Assembly: GCA_021793935.1 (NCBI GenBank)
Contig: JAJYRV010000184.1
Span: 1-5,023, forward strand
Direction: 5' to 3'
Source of the DNA: Actinomycetes bacterium
GTDB taxonomy: Bacteria > Actinomycetota > Actinomycetes > Actinomycetales > Beutenbergiaceae
DNA length: 5,023 nt
Shown here one piece after another: positions 1 to 5,023 of this stretch. The position numbers and the translations under genes are program-made. Every line of letters starts with the position of its first letter. The stretch's first letter is position 1. The notes beneath the pieces were generated by a model. It was not told the DNA's origin. It saw only the letters and a list, made by a program, of their open reading frames with translations, and did not search any database.

Positions 1-2045
1 AAGCGATCGACTTCGCCTGTTATTATGCGCAGGAGGCGGTGCGCCTGGAGCAACTCGCCGCGGAGGAGGGCACGCAGTTCGTTCCCGACCGCGTCGTGCT
101 CGTCACGCCACCGTGGAACTTCCCCGTGGCGATCCCCATGGGTGGGGTGCTCGCTGCGCTCGCCGCCGGCAGCGCGGCCATCATGAAACCGGCCGGGCAG
201 TCGCGCCTCTGCGCGCAGGTGGCCATGGAAGCCGTGCATGAGGGGCTCCGCGCGCACGGCTACTCAGAGACCATCGCCCAAATCGTCGCTGTTGATGAGG
301 ACGAGGCCGGCCGCACGCTCATCGCGCACCCCGCGGTCGACACGGTGATCCTCACCGGTGCCTACGCCACCGCGCAACTGTTCACCTCCTGGCGGGTGAA
401 CCGGGAGCGCGGGCCGCGGGTGTTGGCGGAAACCTCGGGCAAGAACGCGCTGATCATCACACCCAGCGCGGACTTCGACCTCGCGGTCAAGGACGCCGTG
501 CAATCGGCATTCGGGCACGCGGGCCAGAAATGCTCCGCCGCTTCGCTAGTGATCCTCGTCGGTTCCGTTGCAGAGTCGGAACGGTTCCGCCGTCAACTCA
601 TCGACGCGGTGGAGTCACTCAACGTGGACTGGCCGACCAACCTCGCCGCGACGGTCGGGCCGATCATCGCGCCCGCAGACGGGAAACTTCAGCGCGCCCT
701 GACGACTCTCGACGACGGCGAACAGTGGCTCGTCGCGCCCCAGCAGCTCGACGATGCGGGCCGGTTGTGGCGCCCCGGGGTGAAGGTGGGCGTACAGCCC
801 GGATCGGAGTACCACCAGAGCGAATACTTCGGGCCCATCCTGGGCATCATGGCCGCAGAATCGCTCGAGCAGGCGATCGAGTGGCAAAACAGTACCCCGT
901 TCGGACTCACCGGCGGAATCCACTCCCTCGACCCCGCCGAGATCGAGCAGTGGCGCGAAGCGGTCGAGGTCGGCAACGCGTACGTGAACCGCACGATCAC
1001 CGGCGCGATCGTGCGCCGCCAGCCCTTCGGCGGGTGGAAGAACTCTTCGGTCGGTCCCGGTGCCAAGGCCGGCGGCCCGAACTACGTCGCTCAACTCGGC
1101 CGGTGGCAACAGGTGAACCCGCCGAACCAGTTGGGTGACATTGGGCCCCGGGTGGGGGAGTTCCTTGACGCCACCGCGCCGTGGCTGCCCCCTGAAGAAC
1201 GGGACTGGCTGCGAGAGAGCGCCCGCTCCGACGCGCACGCACGGGACGTGTACCGCACCCCGGTCGACGTCAGCGGCCTCCGCAGCGAAACGAACGTATT
1301 CCGGTATCGACCCGGCCCGCGGATGACGATCCGCGCAGGGGAGAACACCCCGCTCGTGCAAGTGCTTCGCCTCAGCGCGGCTGCGCTCGCGGCGGGGGTG
1401 GACGCCGGAGTGAGCGTGCCGCCGTCACTGTTCGCCGCGCTGCCCGAGGACGTGCGGCGCGCGTGGCAGTACCCGAGCGCACGCGGGGAAGAAGAACCGG
1501 TCGCGGAAACCGCCGACCCCGCGCCGGCAGCGAATCCCGGACCTGCAGGGGTGAGTGAACAACCCGCCCCACACGGTGAACCGGTGGGTGGGGGCGGTGC
1601 GGATACCGAGGTGATTCCCGCCGTCGTCGGGGCGGAGACGCAATCAGCGGCGAGCACCGACCTCGCGACTGACCGCCCGCCGGCAGCAGGGCCCCGGCCC
1701 GCGCCCGAGGGCGTGCCGAGCGGCATCGAGCTCTCCGCCGCACCGGCGGGCGCGGTAGCCGGCTGGCAGGTCGAGACGCTCGCGGAGTTCACGATGCGCG
1801 CCGCCACCTGGGTGCAACCCGGCCGGATCCGGTGCCTCGACCCCGCCGAAGCCCCCGCGATCGCCGAGTCGGTTGGAACCTCGATCGCGGTCCTGCCCGG
1901 CCCGGCGCTGCAGTCTGGGCGGAGGGAGCTGCTCTGCTTCCTGCGCGAGCAGGCGATTTCGCAGACCGAGCACCGCTTCGGTCAGCTCAGCAACCCGGCA
2001 CCGCCCCAGGAGCCGGGCGAAGGGGCGGCACCGGGCCGTGCGTGA
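1..2045 (+). CDS. putA: PutA-type L-glutamate gamma-semialdehyde (P5C) dehydrogenase, 3' part of a probable bifunctional proline dehydrogenase; 5' end outside window
   Basis: The reading frame is open from the left edge (first full codon GCG at 3-5), so the GTG at 39 is internal, not a start. 680 residues are visible. The NAD+-dependent enzyme oxidises glutamate semialdehyde, the ring-opened form of P5C, to glutamate in proline catabolism. Numbering from the codon at 3, ALDH signatures appear in order: PWNFP with the catalytic-site Asn (39), IMKP Lys (62), general-base Glu in AETSGKN (143), nucleophile Cys in GQKCSA (177, bases 531-533), EYFGP Glu (274) and QPFGGWKNSSVGPGAKAGGPNYV-type C-terminal segment from about 341. 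A C-terminal region of about 300 residues follows and ends in the LREQAISQTEHRFG motif (647-660), typical of long PutA proteins with an extra ALDH-like domain. The proline dehydrogenase barrel would lie upstream and is inferred, not seen. A Pro/Ala/Gly-rich insert occupies about 1476-1763. The stop overlaps the next gene by 8 bases. Confidence 0.93.
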   Translation, partial: AIDFACYYAQEAVRLEQLAAEEGTQFVPDRVVLVTPPWNFPVAIPMGGVLAALAAGSAAIMKPAGQSRLCAQVAMEAVHEGLRAHGYSETIAQIVAVDEDEAGRTLIAHPAVDTVILTGAYATAQLFTSWRVNRERGPRVLAETSGKNALIITPSADFDLAVKDAVQSAFGHAGQKCSAASLVILVGSVAESERFRRQLIDAVESLNVDWPTNLAATVGPIIAPADGKLQRALTTLDDGEQWLVAPQQLDDAGRLWRPGVKVGVQPGSEYHQSEYFGPILGIMAAESLEQAIEWQNSTPFGLTGGIHSLDPAEIEQWREAVEVGNAYVNRTITGAIVRRQPFGGWKNSSVGPGAKAGGPNYVAQLGRWQQVNPPNQLGDIGPRVGEFLDATAPWLPPEERDWLRESARSDAHARDVYRTPVDVSGLRSETNVFRYRPGPRMTIRAGENTPLVQVLRLSAAALAAGVDAGVSVPPSLFAALPEDVRRAWQYPSARGEEEPVAETADPAPAANPGPAGVSEQPAPHGEPVGGGGADTEVIPAVVGAETQSAASTDLATDRPPAAGPRPAPEGVPSGIELSAAPAGAVAGWQVETLAEFTMRAATWVQPGRIRCLDPAEAPAIAESVGTSIAVLPGPALQSGRRELLCFLREQAISQTEHRFGQLSNPAPPQEPGEGAAPGRA
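1476..1763 (+). other. Low-complexity, probably disordered insert within the PutA C-terminal domain
   Basis: About 96 codons here encode a stretch dominated by Ala, Pro, Gly, Glu, Ser and Thr, with no recognisable motif and few large hydrophobic residues. It separates an ordered-looking upstream segment (SETNVFRYRPG, then TPLVQVLRLSAAALAAG) from the terminal segment (ETLAEFTMRAATWVQPGRIRCL through LREQAISQTEHRFG). In actinobacterial PutA proteins, as I recall them, the two flanking segments belong to one C-terminal ALDH-like domain, so this looks like a lengthened surface loop rather than an interdomain linker. That placement is an inference. The reading frame stays intact and base composition stays high-GC, so it does not look like a frameshift or a foreign insertion. 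Confidence 0.6.
2019..2025 (+). promoter_or_regulatory. Candidate ribosome binding site for the Nudix gene, inside the putA 3' end
   Basis: GAAGGGG lies 12 bases before GTG 2038, within the last codons of putA. The spacing is slightly long, and an AGGAG farther up (2008-2012) is too distant for normal use. The weak site together with the 8-base gene overlap favours reinitiation by ribosomes finishing putA. Confidence 0.4.
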
Positions 2046-2700
2046 CGATCTGTATCGGCTACACCAGCGTGCGCGCCAGGGGCTCCTGTCACCCGTCGCC
2101 CCCGACCACCGAGCCGATGAGCATGACACGGCAGCCTACCGCCAGGCTGCCGTCCTCGCGCTGTTCACCGAGCCCGGTGTGAACCGGCACGATCCCAGCG
2201 ATACCGATATCTTCCTCGTGCAACGCTCACCCCACCTGGCCCACCACCCGGGGCAGATCGCGTTCCCCGGCGGGGGAATCGATCCCGGGGAAACCCCGGA
2301 ACAGGCTGCGGTGCGCGAAACCATGGAAGAGACCGGGGTCGCTGCCTCGTGTATCGAAGTGATCGGCAGCCTCGGCGAAGTCGCCCTTCCGGTGAGCGGT
2401 AACCTCGTGACGTTCGTTCTGGGCTGGTCCCCGCAGGTGCGGGCGAGCGACGTTTGGGACAAATCGGAGGTGCTGCACCCGCTGCGGATCCCGGTGGGCG
2501 ATCTGCTCAACCCGGACAACCGCGCCTACGTCCGCCTCGCCGGCTTCCAATCGGCCGGGTTCCGCCTCCCCACGGGATGGGTGTGGGGGTTCACCGGGAA
2601 CCTGCTCTCCTACCTATTCGACGAACTGGGCTGGACCATCCCCTGGGACGAAACCCGCCACCACGAGATGTCCTTCGCCGAGGCACACGGGCGCGGCTAA
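2038..2700 (+). CDS. Nudix hydrolase, CoA pyrophosphatase family (NudL/NUDT7-8 like)
   Basis: A 220-residue protein predicted to cleave CoA or acyl-CoA into 3',5'-ADP and (acyl-)phosphopantetheine in the cytosol, using Mg2+ or Mn2+. The complete Nudix box GX5EX7REUXEEXGU is visible at residues 79-101, with metal-binding glutamates E94, E97 and E98. Directly before it, residues 59-79 match the CoA-pyrophosphatase signature (LVQRSPHLAHHPGQIAFPGG), which sets this family apart from other Nudix enzymes. Length fits the family. The frame stays open upstream inside putA. GTG 2038 was chosen because it gives the usual short N-terminus (VRDDLYRLHQRARQG) and overlaps the putA TGA by 8 bases. Purine-rich AGGAG (2008-2012) and GAAGGGG (2019-2025) lie upstream, the latter 12 bases from the start. 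Coupled translation with putA is likely. No dedicated promoter is visible. Substrate choice between CoA, acyl-CoA and other nucleotides cannot be settled from sequence. Confidence 0.9.
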   Translation: MRDDLYRLHQRARQGLLSPVAPDHRADEHDTAAYRQAAVLALFTEPGVNRHDPSDTDIFLVQRSPHLAHHPGQIAFPGGGIDPGETPEQAAVRETMEETGVAASCIEVIGSLGEVALPVSGNLVTFVLGWSPQVRASDVWDKSEVLHPLRIPVGDLLNPDNRAYVRLAGFQSAGFRLPTGWVWGFTGNLLSYLFDELGWTIPWDETRHHEMSFAEAHGRG

Positions 2701-2711
2701 CCGGCCGCGCC
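2690..2711 (+). terminator. Possible terminator hairpin spanning the Nudix stop codon
   Basis: GGCGCGGC (2690-2697) and GCCGCGCC (2704-2711) can form a perfect 8-bp GC stem with loop TAACCG, so the TAA stop codon sits in the loop. Only a short TTTA (2721-2724) follows, not a true T-tract, so intrinsic termination is uncertain. The position between convergent genes supports a role in ending the putA-Nudix transcript. On the minus strand no T-run follows the stem. Confidence 0.4.
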
Positions 2712-2741
2712 GCGGGCGAGTTTACCGCCGGGCGGAGTCTG

Positions 2742-3242
2742 TTATCGCCGAGCGAGCCATTCGACGGCGACATCCCGCTCCAGGCGCATCACGCGCTCGA
2801 CGGCGTTCACGGCCGCCCGTTCGATCTTCCCCCCGAAGAGCGGGATCGAGACGTTGACATCGCCGTCATACGTGAGGGTGGCGGCCTCCTCACTCACGGC
2901 CGTCAGCGCGCAGGTGCCCTCCGCGGACGCGGGAACTCCGGCGATCTTGAGTGTGAGTTTCCCCTCCCGGGAACCATCCGCGCTCGGTGCCTGCCACGCC
3001 TCGGTCAGCGTGAGCGTGACCCCACCGGGAACGAACTTGCGGTACTGGGCGGGAATGATGTCTGAGGGCATCGTGCGGGTCGTTGCAACGGTGAACGCCC
3101 CCGCCGGGCTGCCCGTGATCTCCTTTTTCCCCTCGCTCGCGCCGGATGCGGCGATTTTCGCATCGACAAAATCGGGGTTTGCGAACAATTCGGCCACCGC
3201 TGCGGCCGACGCCGGGTAATCCGTTGAGGCGTTGAAGTGCAT
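2742..3242 (-). CDS. DUF2505 family protein (conserved actinobacterial, function unknown)
   Basis: A 166-residue protein starting MHFNASTDYPASAAAVAELF and ending ERVMRLERDVAVEWLARR. The start (hydrophobic, YPA, then an Ala-rich helix with an FVDAK motif), the central strands (EAWQAPSADGSREGKLTLKIAG, TYDGDVNVSIPLFGGKIE) and the C-terminal helix fit DUF2505, a family related to the START/Bet v1-like (SRPBCC) fold that often binds hydrophobic ligands. Assignment is by pattern recall. No signal peptide or membrane segment is visible, so it is probably cytosolic. ATG 3242 is the only sensible start and gives the family-typical N-terminus. No Shine-Dalgarno sequence precedes it, but a TAGAGT hexamer sits exactly 6 bases upstream, suggesting a leaderless mRNA. 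It is divergent from pdtaS and convergent with the Nudix gene. Ligand and role are unknown. Confidence 0.82.
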   Translation of the reverse strand: MHFNASTDYPASAAAVAELFANPDFVDAKIAASGASEGKKEITGSPAGAFTVATTRTMPSDIIPAQYRKFVPGGVTLTLTEAWQAPSADGSREGKLTLKIAGVPASAEGTCALTAVSEEAATLTYDGDVNVSIPLFGGKIERAAVNAVERVMRLERDVAVEWLARR

Positions 3243-3248
3243 AGAAAC

Positions 3249-3254
3249 ACTCTA
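3249..3254 (-). promoter_or_regulatory. Putative -10 element of a leaderless promoter for the DUF2505 gene
   Basis: Read on the minus strand, TAGAGT (TANNNT) is followed by six bases (GTTTCT) and then ATG 3242. That places a predicted transcription start on the A of the start codon. No Shine-Dalgarno sequence precedes the ATG, which fits a leaderless message, a common type in actinobacteria. I see no convincing -35 at 16-18 bp; a TTGACA-like TGGACA (3271-3266) is only 11 bp away. It overlaps the opposing -10 at 3253-3254. Confidence 0.55.
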
Positions 3255-3258
3255 GGCT
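3253..3258 (+). promoter_or_regulatory. Putative -10 element of a leaderless promoter for pdtaS
   Basis: TAGGCT (TANNNT) is followed by six bases (ATGTGT) and GTG 3265, so transcription would start on the first base of the preferred start codon. No Shine-Dalgarno sequence precedes any candidate start. A weak -35-like TTGAAG lies at 3232-3237 with a short 15-bp spacer, inside the DUF2505 coding start. If this promoter is real, the in-frame ATG at 3259 is untranscribed and cannot be the start. Confidence 0.55.
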
Positions 3259-3264
3259 ATGTGT

Positions 3265-4713
3265 GTGTCCACGATGAGTAACCTGCTCGAGCGTCACGGA
3301 ACCTCCGACCCGGTCGACGCCGAATGGCTGCACCTGCTGGTGGGGGATTGGCAAGTCATCTCCGACCTCGCCTTCGCCGATCTAGTGCTATGGCTTCCCA
3401 CGACCGACGGCAATTACGTCGCCATCGCCCACTGCCGGCCCTCCACCGCCGCGACGGTGCACCACGACGACATCATCGGCAGCAGATCCCCGAACTCCCT
3501 GCAGGAAACCCTCGACGAAGCCGCGAACACCCAGCAGATGGTGCGGGTGAAGGAAGTCCGCTGGACCGGGGCATACGCGATCCGAGAGGAAGCGATCCCA
3601 GTGGTCCGCGGTGGGCGCACGATCGCCGTCATTGCCCGCGAGACCCACCTCGGGGCGAGCCGCACCCCGAGCCGCCTCGAAGTGAACTACGTGGAAAGCG
3701 CGGACGAGATCTGCGAGATGATCGCCCGCGGGGAATTCCCCTCCATGGACGCCGCGACCGGCAGGCGCCGCGGAGCGCCGCGAGTGGGGGACGGGCTTGT
3801 CCGCCTCAACGCTGAAGGCGAGGTGCTCTACGCCTCCCCGAACGCCTCCTCCGCCTTCCACCGGCTCGGCGTCACCGGTGAAATTGTTGGTCAGCCGCTG
3901 GCCGAAGTCGTCACCCCGTTGCTCGATGCCGCCGATGAGGTGGACGAGTCGCTGCCCTTGGTGATCATGGGCCGGGCCGCCTGGCGCACCGACGTGGAAT
4001 CCCGCGGGGTGGCGCTGTCGTTGCGGGCAATTCCCATCACCGCTTACGGCGCGCGCACCGGCTCGGTCCTGCTCGTGCGGGACGTTTCCGAACTGCGCCG
4101 CCGGGAACGCGAACTCATGACCAAGGACGCGACGATCCGCGAGATCCACCACCGGGTGAAGAATAATCTCCAGACCGTCGCGGCGCTGCTGCGCCTGCAG
4201 GCGCGCCGCTCCACCTCCACCGAGGTGCGCACCGCGCTCGATGAGGCGATGCGCCGGGTGGCGACGATCGCGACCGTGCACGAGGCGCTCTCACAAACGA
4301 TCGACGAGACGGTCAACTTCGATGACCTGTTCGGGCGGACCCTATCGATGGCGGCCGACGCCGCGCGCACGAGCAACGTCGAGGTCGAATTCGTCCGGGA
4401 CGGGAAATTCGGCACGATCCAAGCAACGCACGCGACCGCGCTCGCCGTCGTCCTCACCGAGCTCGTTACGAACGCCGTCGAGCACGGATTTTCCAATACG
4501 GGAGGCAAGATCGTCGTCTCCACCTCGCGTTCGGACGGCACCCTGTACGTGACCGTCAACGATGACGGGGAAGGCGCCGGGGGCCGGGTCGGTCAGGGGC
4601 TGGGCACACAGATCGTGCGAACCCTCACCGAAACCGAATTGGGCGGGACAATCAACTGGTCGGATAATCCCGATGGGGGCACGCGAGTCGAGCTCACGGT
4701 GCCATTGCAATAA
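3265..4713 (+). CDS. pdtaS: PdtaS-like cytosolic sensor histidine kinase (GAF-PAS-HisKA_2-HATPase)
   Basis: A 482-residue soluble kinase with no transmembrane segments. It is predicted to autophosphorylate and pass phosphate to an ANTAR-type RNA-binding response regulator (PdtaR), which is not in this window. Domain order: an N-terminal GAF-like domain (about 5-150; WLHLLVGDWQVISDLAFADLVLW, then AHCRPST), a PAS domain (about 177-283; LNAEGEVLYASPNASSAFHRLG), HisKA_2 (about 289-366) with the phosphoacceptor in REIHHRVKNNLQT (His295), and HATPase_c (about 387-482) with N-box ELVTNAVEHGF (Asn403), G1 DDGEG (433-437) and G2 GLGTQIV (445-451). GTG 3265 is preferred over ATG 3259 and ATG 3274 because it gives MSTMSNLLERH, matching the mycobacterial MSTLGDLLAEH start, and lies 6 bases after a -10 hexamer. 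Cys57 matches the M. tuberculosis protein, but the position of its Cys53 is Ala here. Convergent whiB1 downstream matches the Rv3219-Rv3220c arrangement. Confidence 0.92.
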   Translation: MSTMSNLLERHGTSDPVDAEWLHLLVGDWQVISDLAFADLVLWLPTTDGNYVAIAHCRPSTAATVHHDDIIGSRSPNSLQETLDEAANTQQMVRVKEVRWTGAYAIREEAIPVVRGGRTIAVIARETHLGASRTPSRLEVNYVESADEICEMIARGEFPSMDAATGRRRGAPRVGDGLVRLNAEGEVLYASPNASSAFHRLGVTGEIVGQPLAEVVTPLLDAADEVDESLPLVIMGRAAWRTDVESRGVALSLRAIPITAYGARTGSVLLVRDVSELRRRERELMTKDATIREIHHRVKNNLQTVAALLRLQARRSTSTEVRTALDEAMRRVATIATVHEALSQTIDETVNFDDLFGRTLSMAADAARTSNVEVEFVRDGKFGTIQATHATALAVVLTELVTNAVEHGFSNTGGKIVVSTSRSDGTLYVTVNDDGEGAGGRVGQGLGTQIVRTLTETELGGTINWSDNPDGGTRVELTVPLQ

Positions 4714-4715
4714 CC

Positions 4716-4735
4716 CCGCCGCGGAACCGCGGCGG
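4716..4735. terminator. GC-rich hairpin between convergent pdtaS and whiB1, probable bidirectional terminator
   Basis: CCGCCGCGG (4716-4724) and CCGCGGCGG (4727-4735) are perfect inverted 9-mers separated by AA. They would form about 8 bp of stem closing a GAAC loop. The hairpin starts 2 bases after the pdtaS stop and ends 23 bases before the whiB1 stop. The T-tracts are weak in both directions (TATTGT downstream on +, TTATTG downstream on -), which is common in high-GC actinobacteria. One structure probably serves both convergent genes. Confidence 0.7.
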
Positions 4736-4758
4736 CGCTATTGTGAAACTCGTTCGAT

Positions 4759-5010
4759 TCAGGAACGCGCGCGGCGCGCACGAGCGGTGCGGCGCTTGAG
4801 CGAACGACGCTCGTCTTCGGACATCCCGCCCCATACTCCAGCGTCCTGCCCCGTCTCCATCGCCCACTTCAAGCAGGTATCCACCACGGGGCACTGCCGG
4901 CACACAGCCTTCGCTTCTTCAATCTGTACGAGGGCGGGCCCGGTGTTGCCGATGGGAAAGAAGAGCTCGGGGTCTTCAGTGAGGCAGGCAGCGCGACTAC
5001 GCCAATCCAT
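4759..5010 (-). CDS. whiB1: WhiB-family iron-sulfur transcriptional regulator, WhiB1/WblE type
   Basis: An 83-residue protein nearly colinear with M. tuberculosis WhiB1: MDWRSRAACLTEDPELFFPIG start, cluster-binding cysteines C9, C37, C40 and C46 (the CxxCx5C spacing and positions are the same), then the family turn GVWGG (58-62) and MSEDERRSLKRR, with an Arg-rich C-terminal tail suited to DNA contact. WhiB1 carries an NO-reactive [4Fe-4S] cluster, binds the primary sigma factor region 4 and is essential in M. tuberculosis; those properties are family knowledge, not visible here. ATG 5010 is supported by GGAGAA seven bases upstream. The gene runs convergent to pdtaS with a shared hairpin between them. 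Its promoter lies beyond the right edge. All four cysteines are intact, so the protein should be functional. Confidence 0.96.
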   Translation of the reverse strand: MDWRSRAACLTEDPELFFPIGNTGPALVQIEEAKAVCRQCPVVDTCLKWAMETGQDAGVWGGMSEDERRSLKRRTARARRARS

Positions 5011-5017
5011 GAGCAGG

Positions 5018-5023
5018 TTCTCC
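5018..5023 (-). promoter_or_regulatory. Ribosome binding site of whiB1 (at window edge)
   Basis: On the minus strand GGAGAA precedes ATG 5010 by seven bases, a good Shine-Dalgarno site at the expected spacing. The window ends at its first base, so its full extent is not visible. It contrasts with the DUF2505 and pdtaS genes, which have no such site. Confidence 0.8.

Noticed and set aside
39..41. GTG as the start of a separate aldehyde dehydrogenase
   Set aside because: The frame continues upstream to the window edge with family-typical residues (AIDFACYYAQEAV), so the gene begins outside the window.
530..1138. 202-codon plus-strand frame within putA
   Set aside because: It overlaps the ALDH catalytic domain in another frame, and its Arg-rich translation has no recognisable motif.
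1091..1807. 238-codon minus-strand open frame opposite the PutA C-terminal region
   Set aside because: Composition is Ser/Ala/Pro/Gly low complexity mirroring the Pro/Ala insert. The plus-strand frame is continuous and carries family motifs on both sides.
2725..2735. CCGCC/GGCGG inverted repeat between the Nudix and DUF2505 genes
   Set aside because: The spacer is a single base, so a hairpin would have to open the stem to form a loop. It is too short for a supported terminator call.
3260..3268. Short TG dinucleotide run at the pdtaS start as a phase-variable repeat
   Set aside because: Only about four units long, and it lies at or before the preferred start codon. Slippage would not shift the frame of translation from ATG 3274.
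3388..4281. 297-codon open frame on the minus strand antisense to pdtaS
   Set aside because: It lies opposite a well-supported kinase gene. Its translation is rich in Gly, Arg and His with no domain motif, as expected for a shadow of a high-GC gene.
4764..4781. GCGCGC-rich palindromic stretch near the whiB1 3' end
   Set aside because: It encodes the Arg/Ala-rich C-terminal tail of WhiB1; codon choice in a high-GC genome explains the self-complementarity.

Overview
The window comes from a high-GC Actinomycetota (actinomycete) chromosome. The evidence is strong G/C bias at third codon positions, a WhiB-family protein, a cytosolic PdtaS-type sensor kinase, a DUF2505 protein and an actinobacterial-type PutA. 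WhiB1 and PdtaS resemble the Mycobacterium tuberculosis proteins Rv3219 and Rv3220c. The PutA resembles those of corynebacteria and Micrococcales, but genus cannot be fixed from this sequence alone.

Layout, left to right. (1) Bases 1-2045, + strand: the C-terminal 680 residues of a proline-catabolic PutA-type protein. They hold most of the L-glutamate-gamma-semialdehyde (P5C) dehydrogenase domain and a C-terminal ALDH-like domain. The start and any proline dehydrogenase domain lie off the left edge. (2) 2038-2700, + strand: a Nudix CoA pyrophosphatase whose GTG start overlaps the putA stop by 8 bases, so the two are probably co-transcribed and translationally coupled. (3) 2742-3242, - strand: a DUF2505 protein of unknown function, convergent with the Nudix gene. 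(4) 3265-4713, + strand: a PdtaS-like soluble histidine kinase (GAF-PAS-HisKA_2-HATPase), divergent from the DUF2505 gene. (5) 4759-5010, - strand: WhiB1/WblE, convergent with pdtaS, with a GC-rich hairpin between them.

The genes form two functional groups. putA and the Nudix gene form a metabolic pair (proline to glutamate oxidation; CoA turnover). pdtaS and whiB1 are two sensory/regulatory genes kept side by side in the same convergent arrangement as in M. tuberculosis. The most unusual DNA feature is the 22-base gap between the DUF2505 and pdtaS start codons. Each strand there has a TANNNT -10-like hexamer exactly 6 bases before a start codon, and the two hexamers overlap by 2 bases. This predicts back-to-back leaderless promoters that cannot both be occupied at once. 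A second notable point is that the PdtaS homologue keeps only one of the two GAF-domain cysteines that I recall being implicated in copper/NO sensing in M. tuberculosis.

I see no mobile element, CRISPR array, tRNA/rRNA, toxin-antitoxin or defence system. Apart from the points listed under findings, this looks like ordinary core chromosome, and I do not claim a new multi-gene system.
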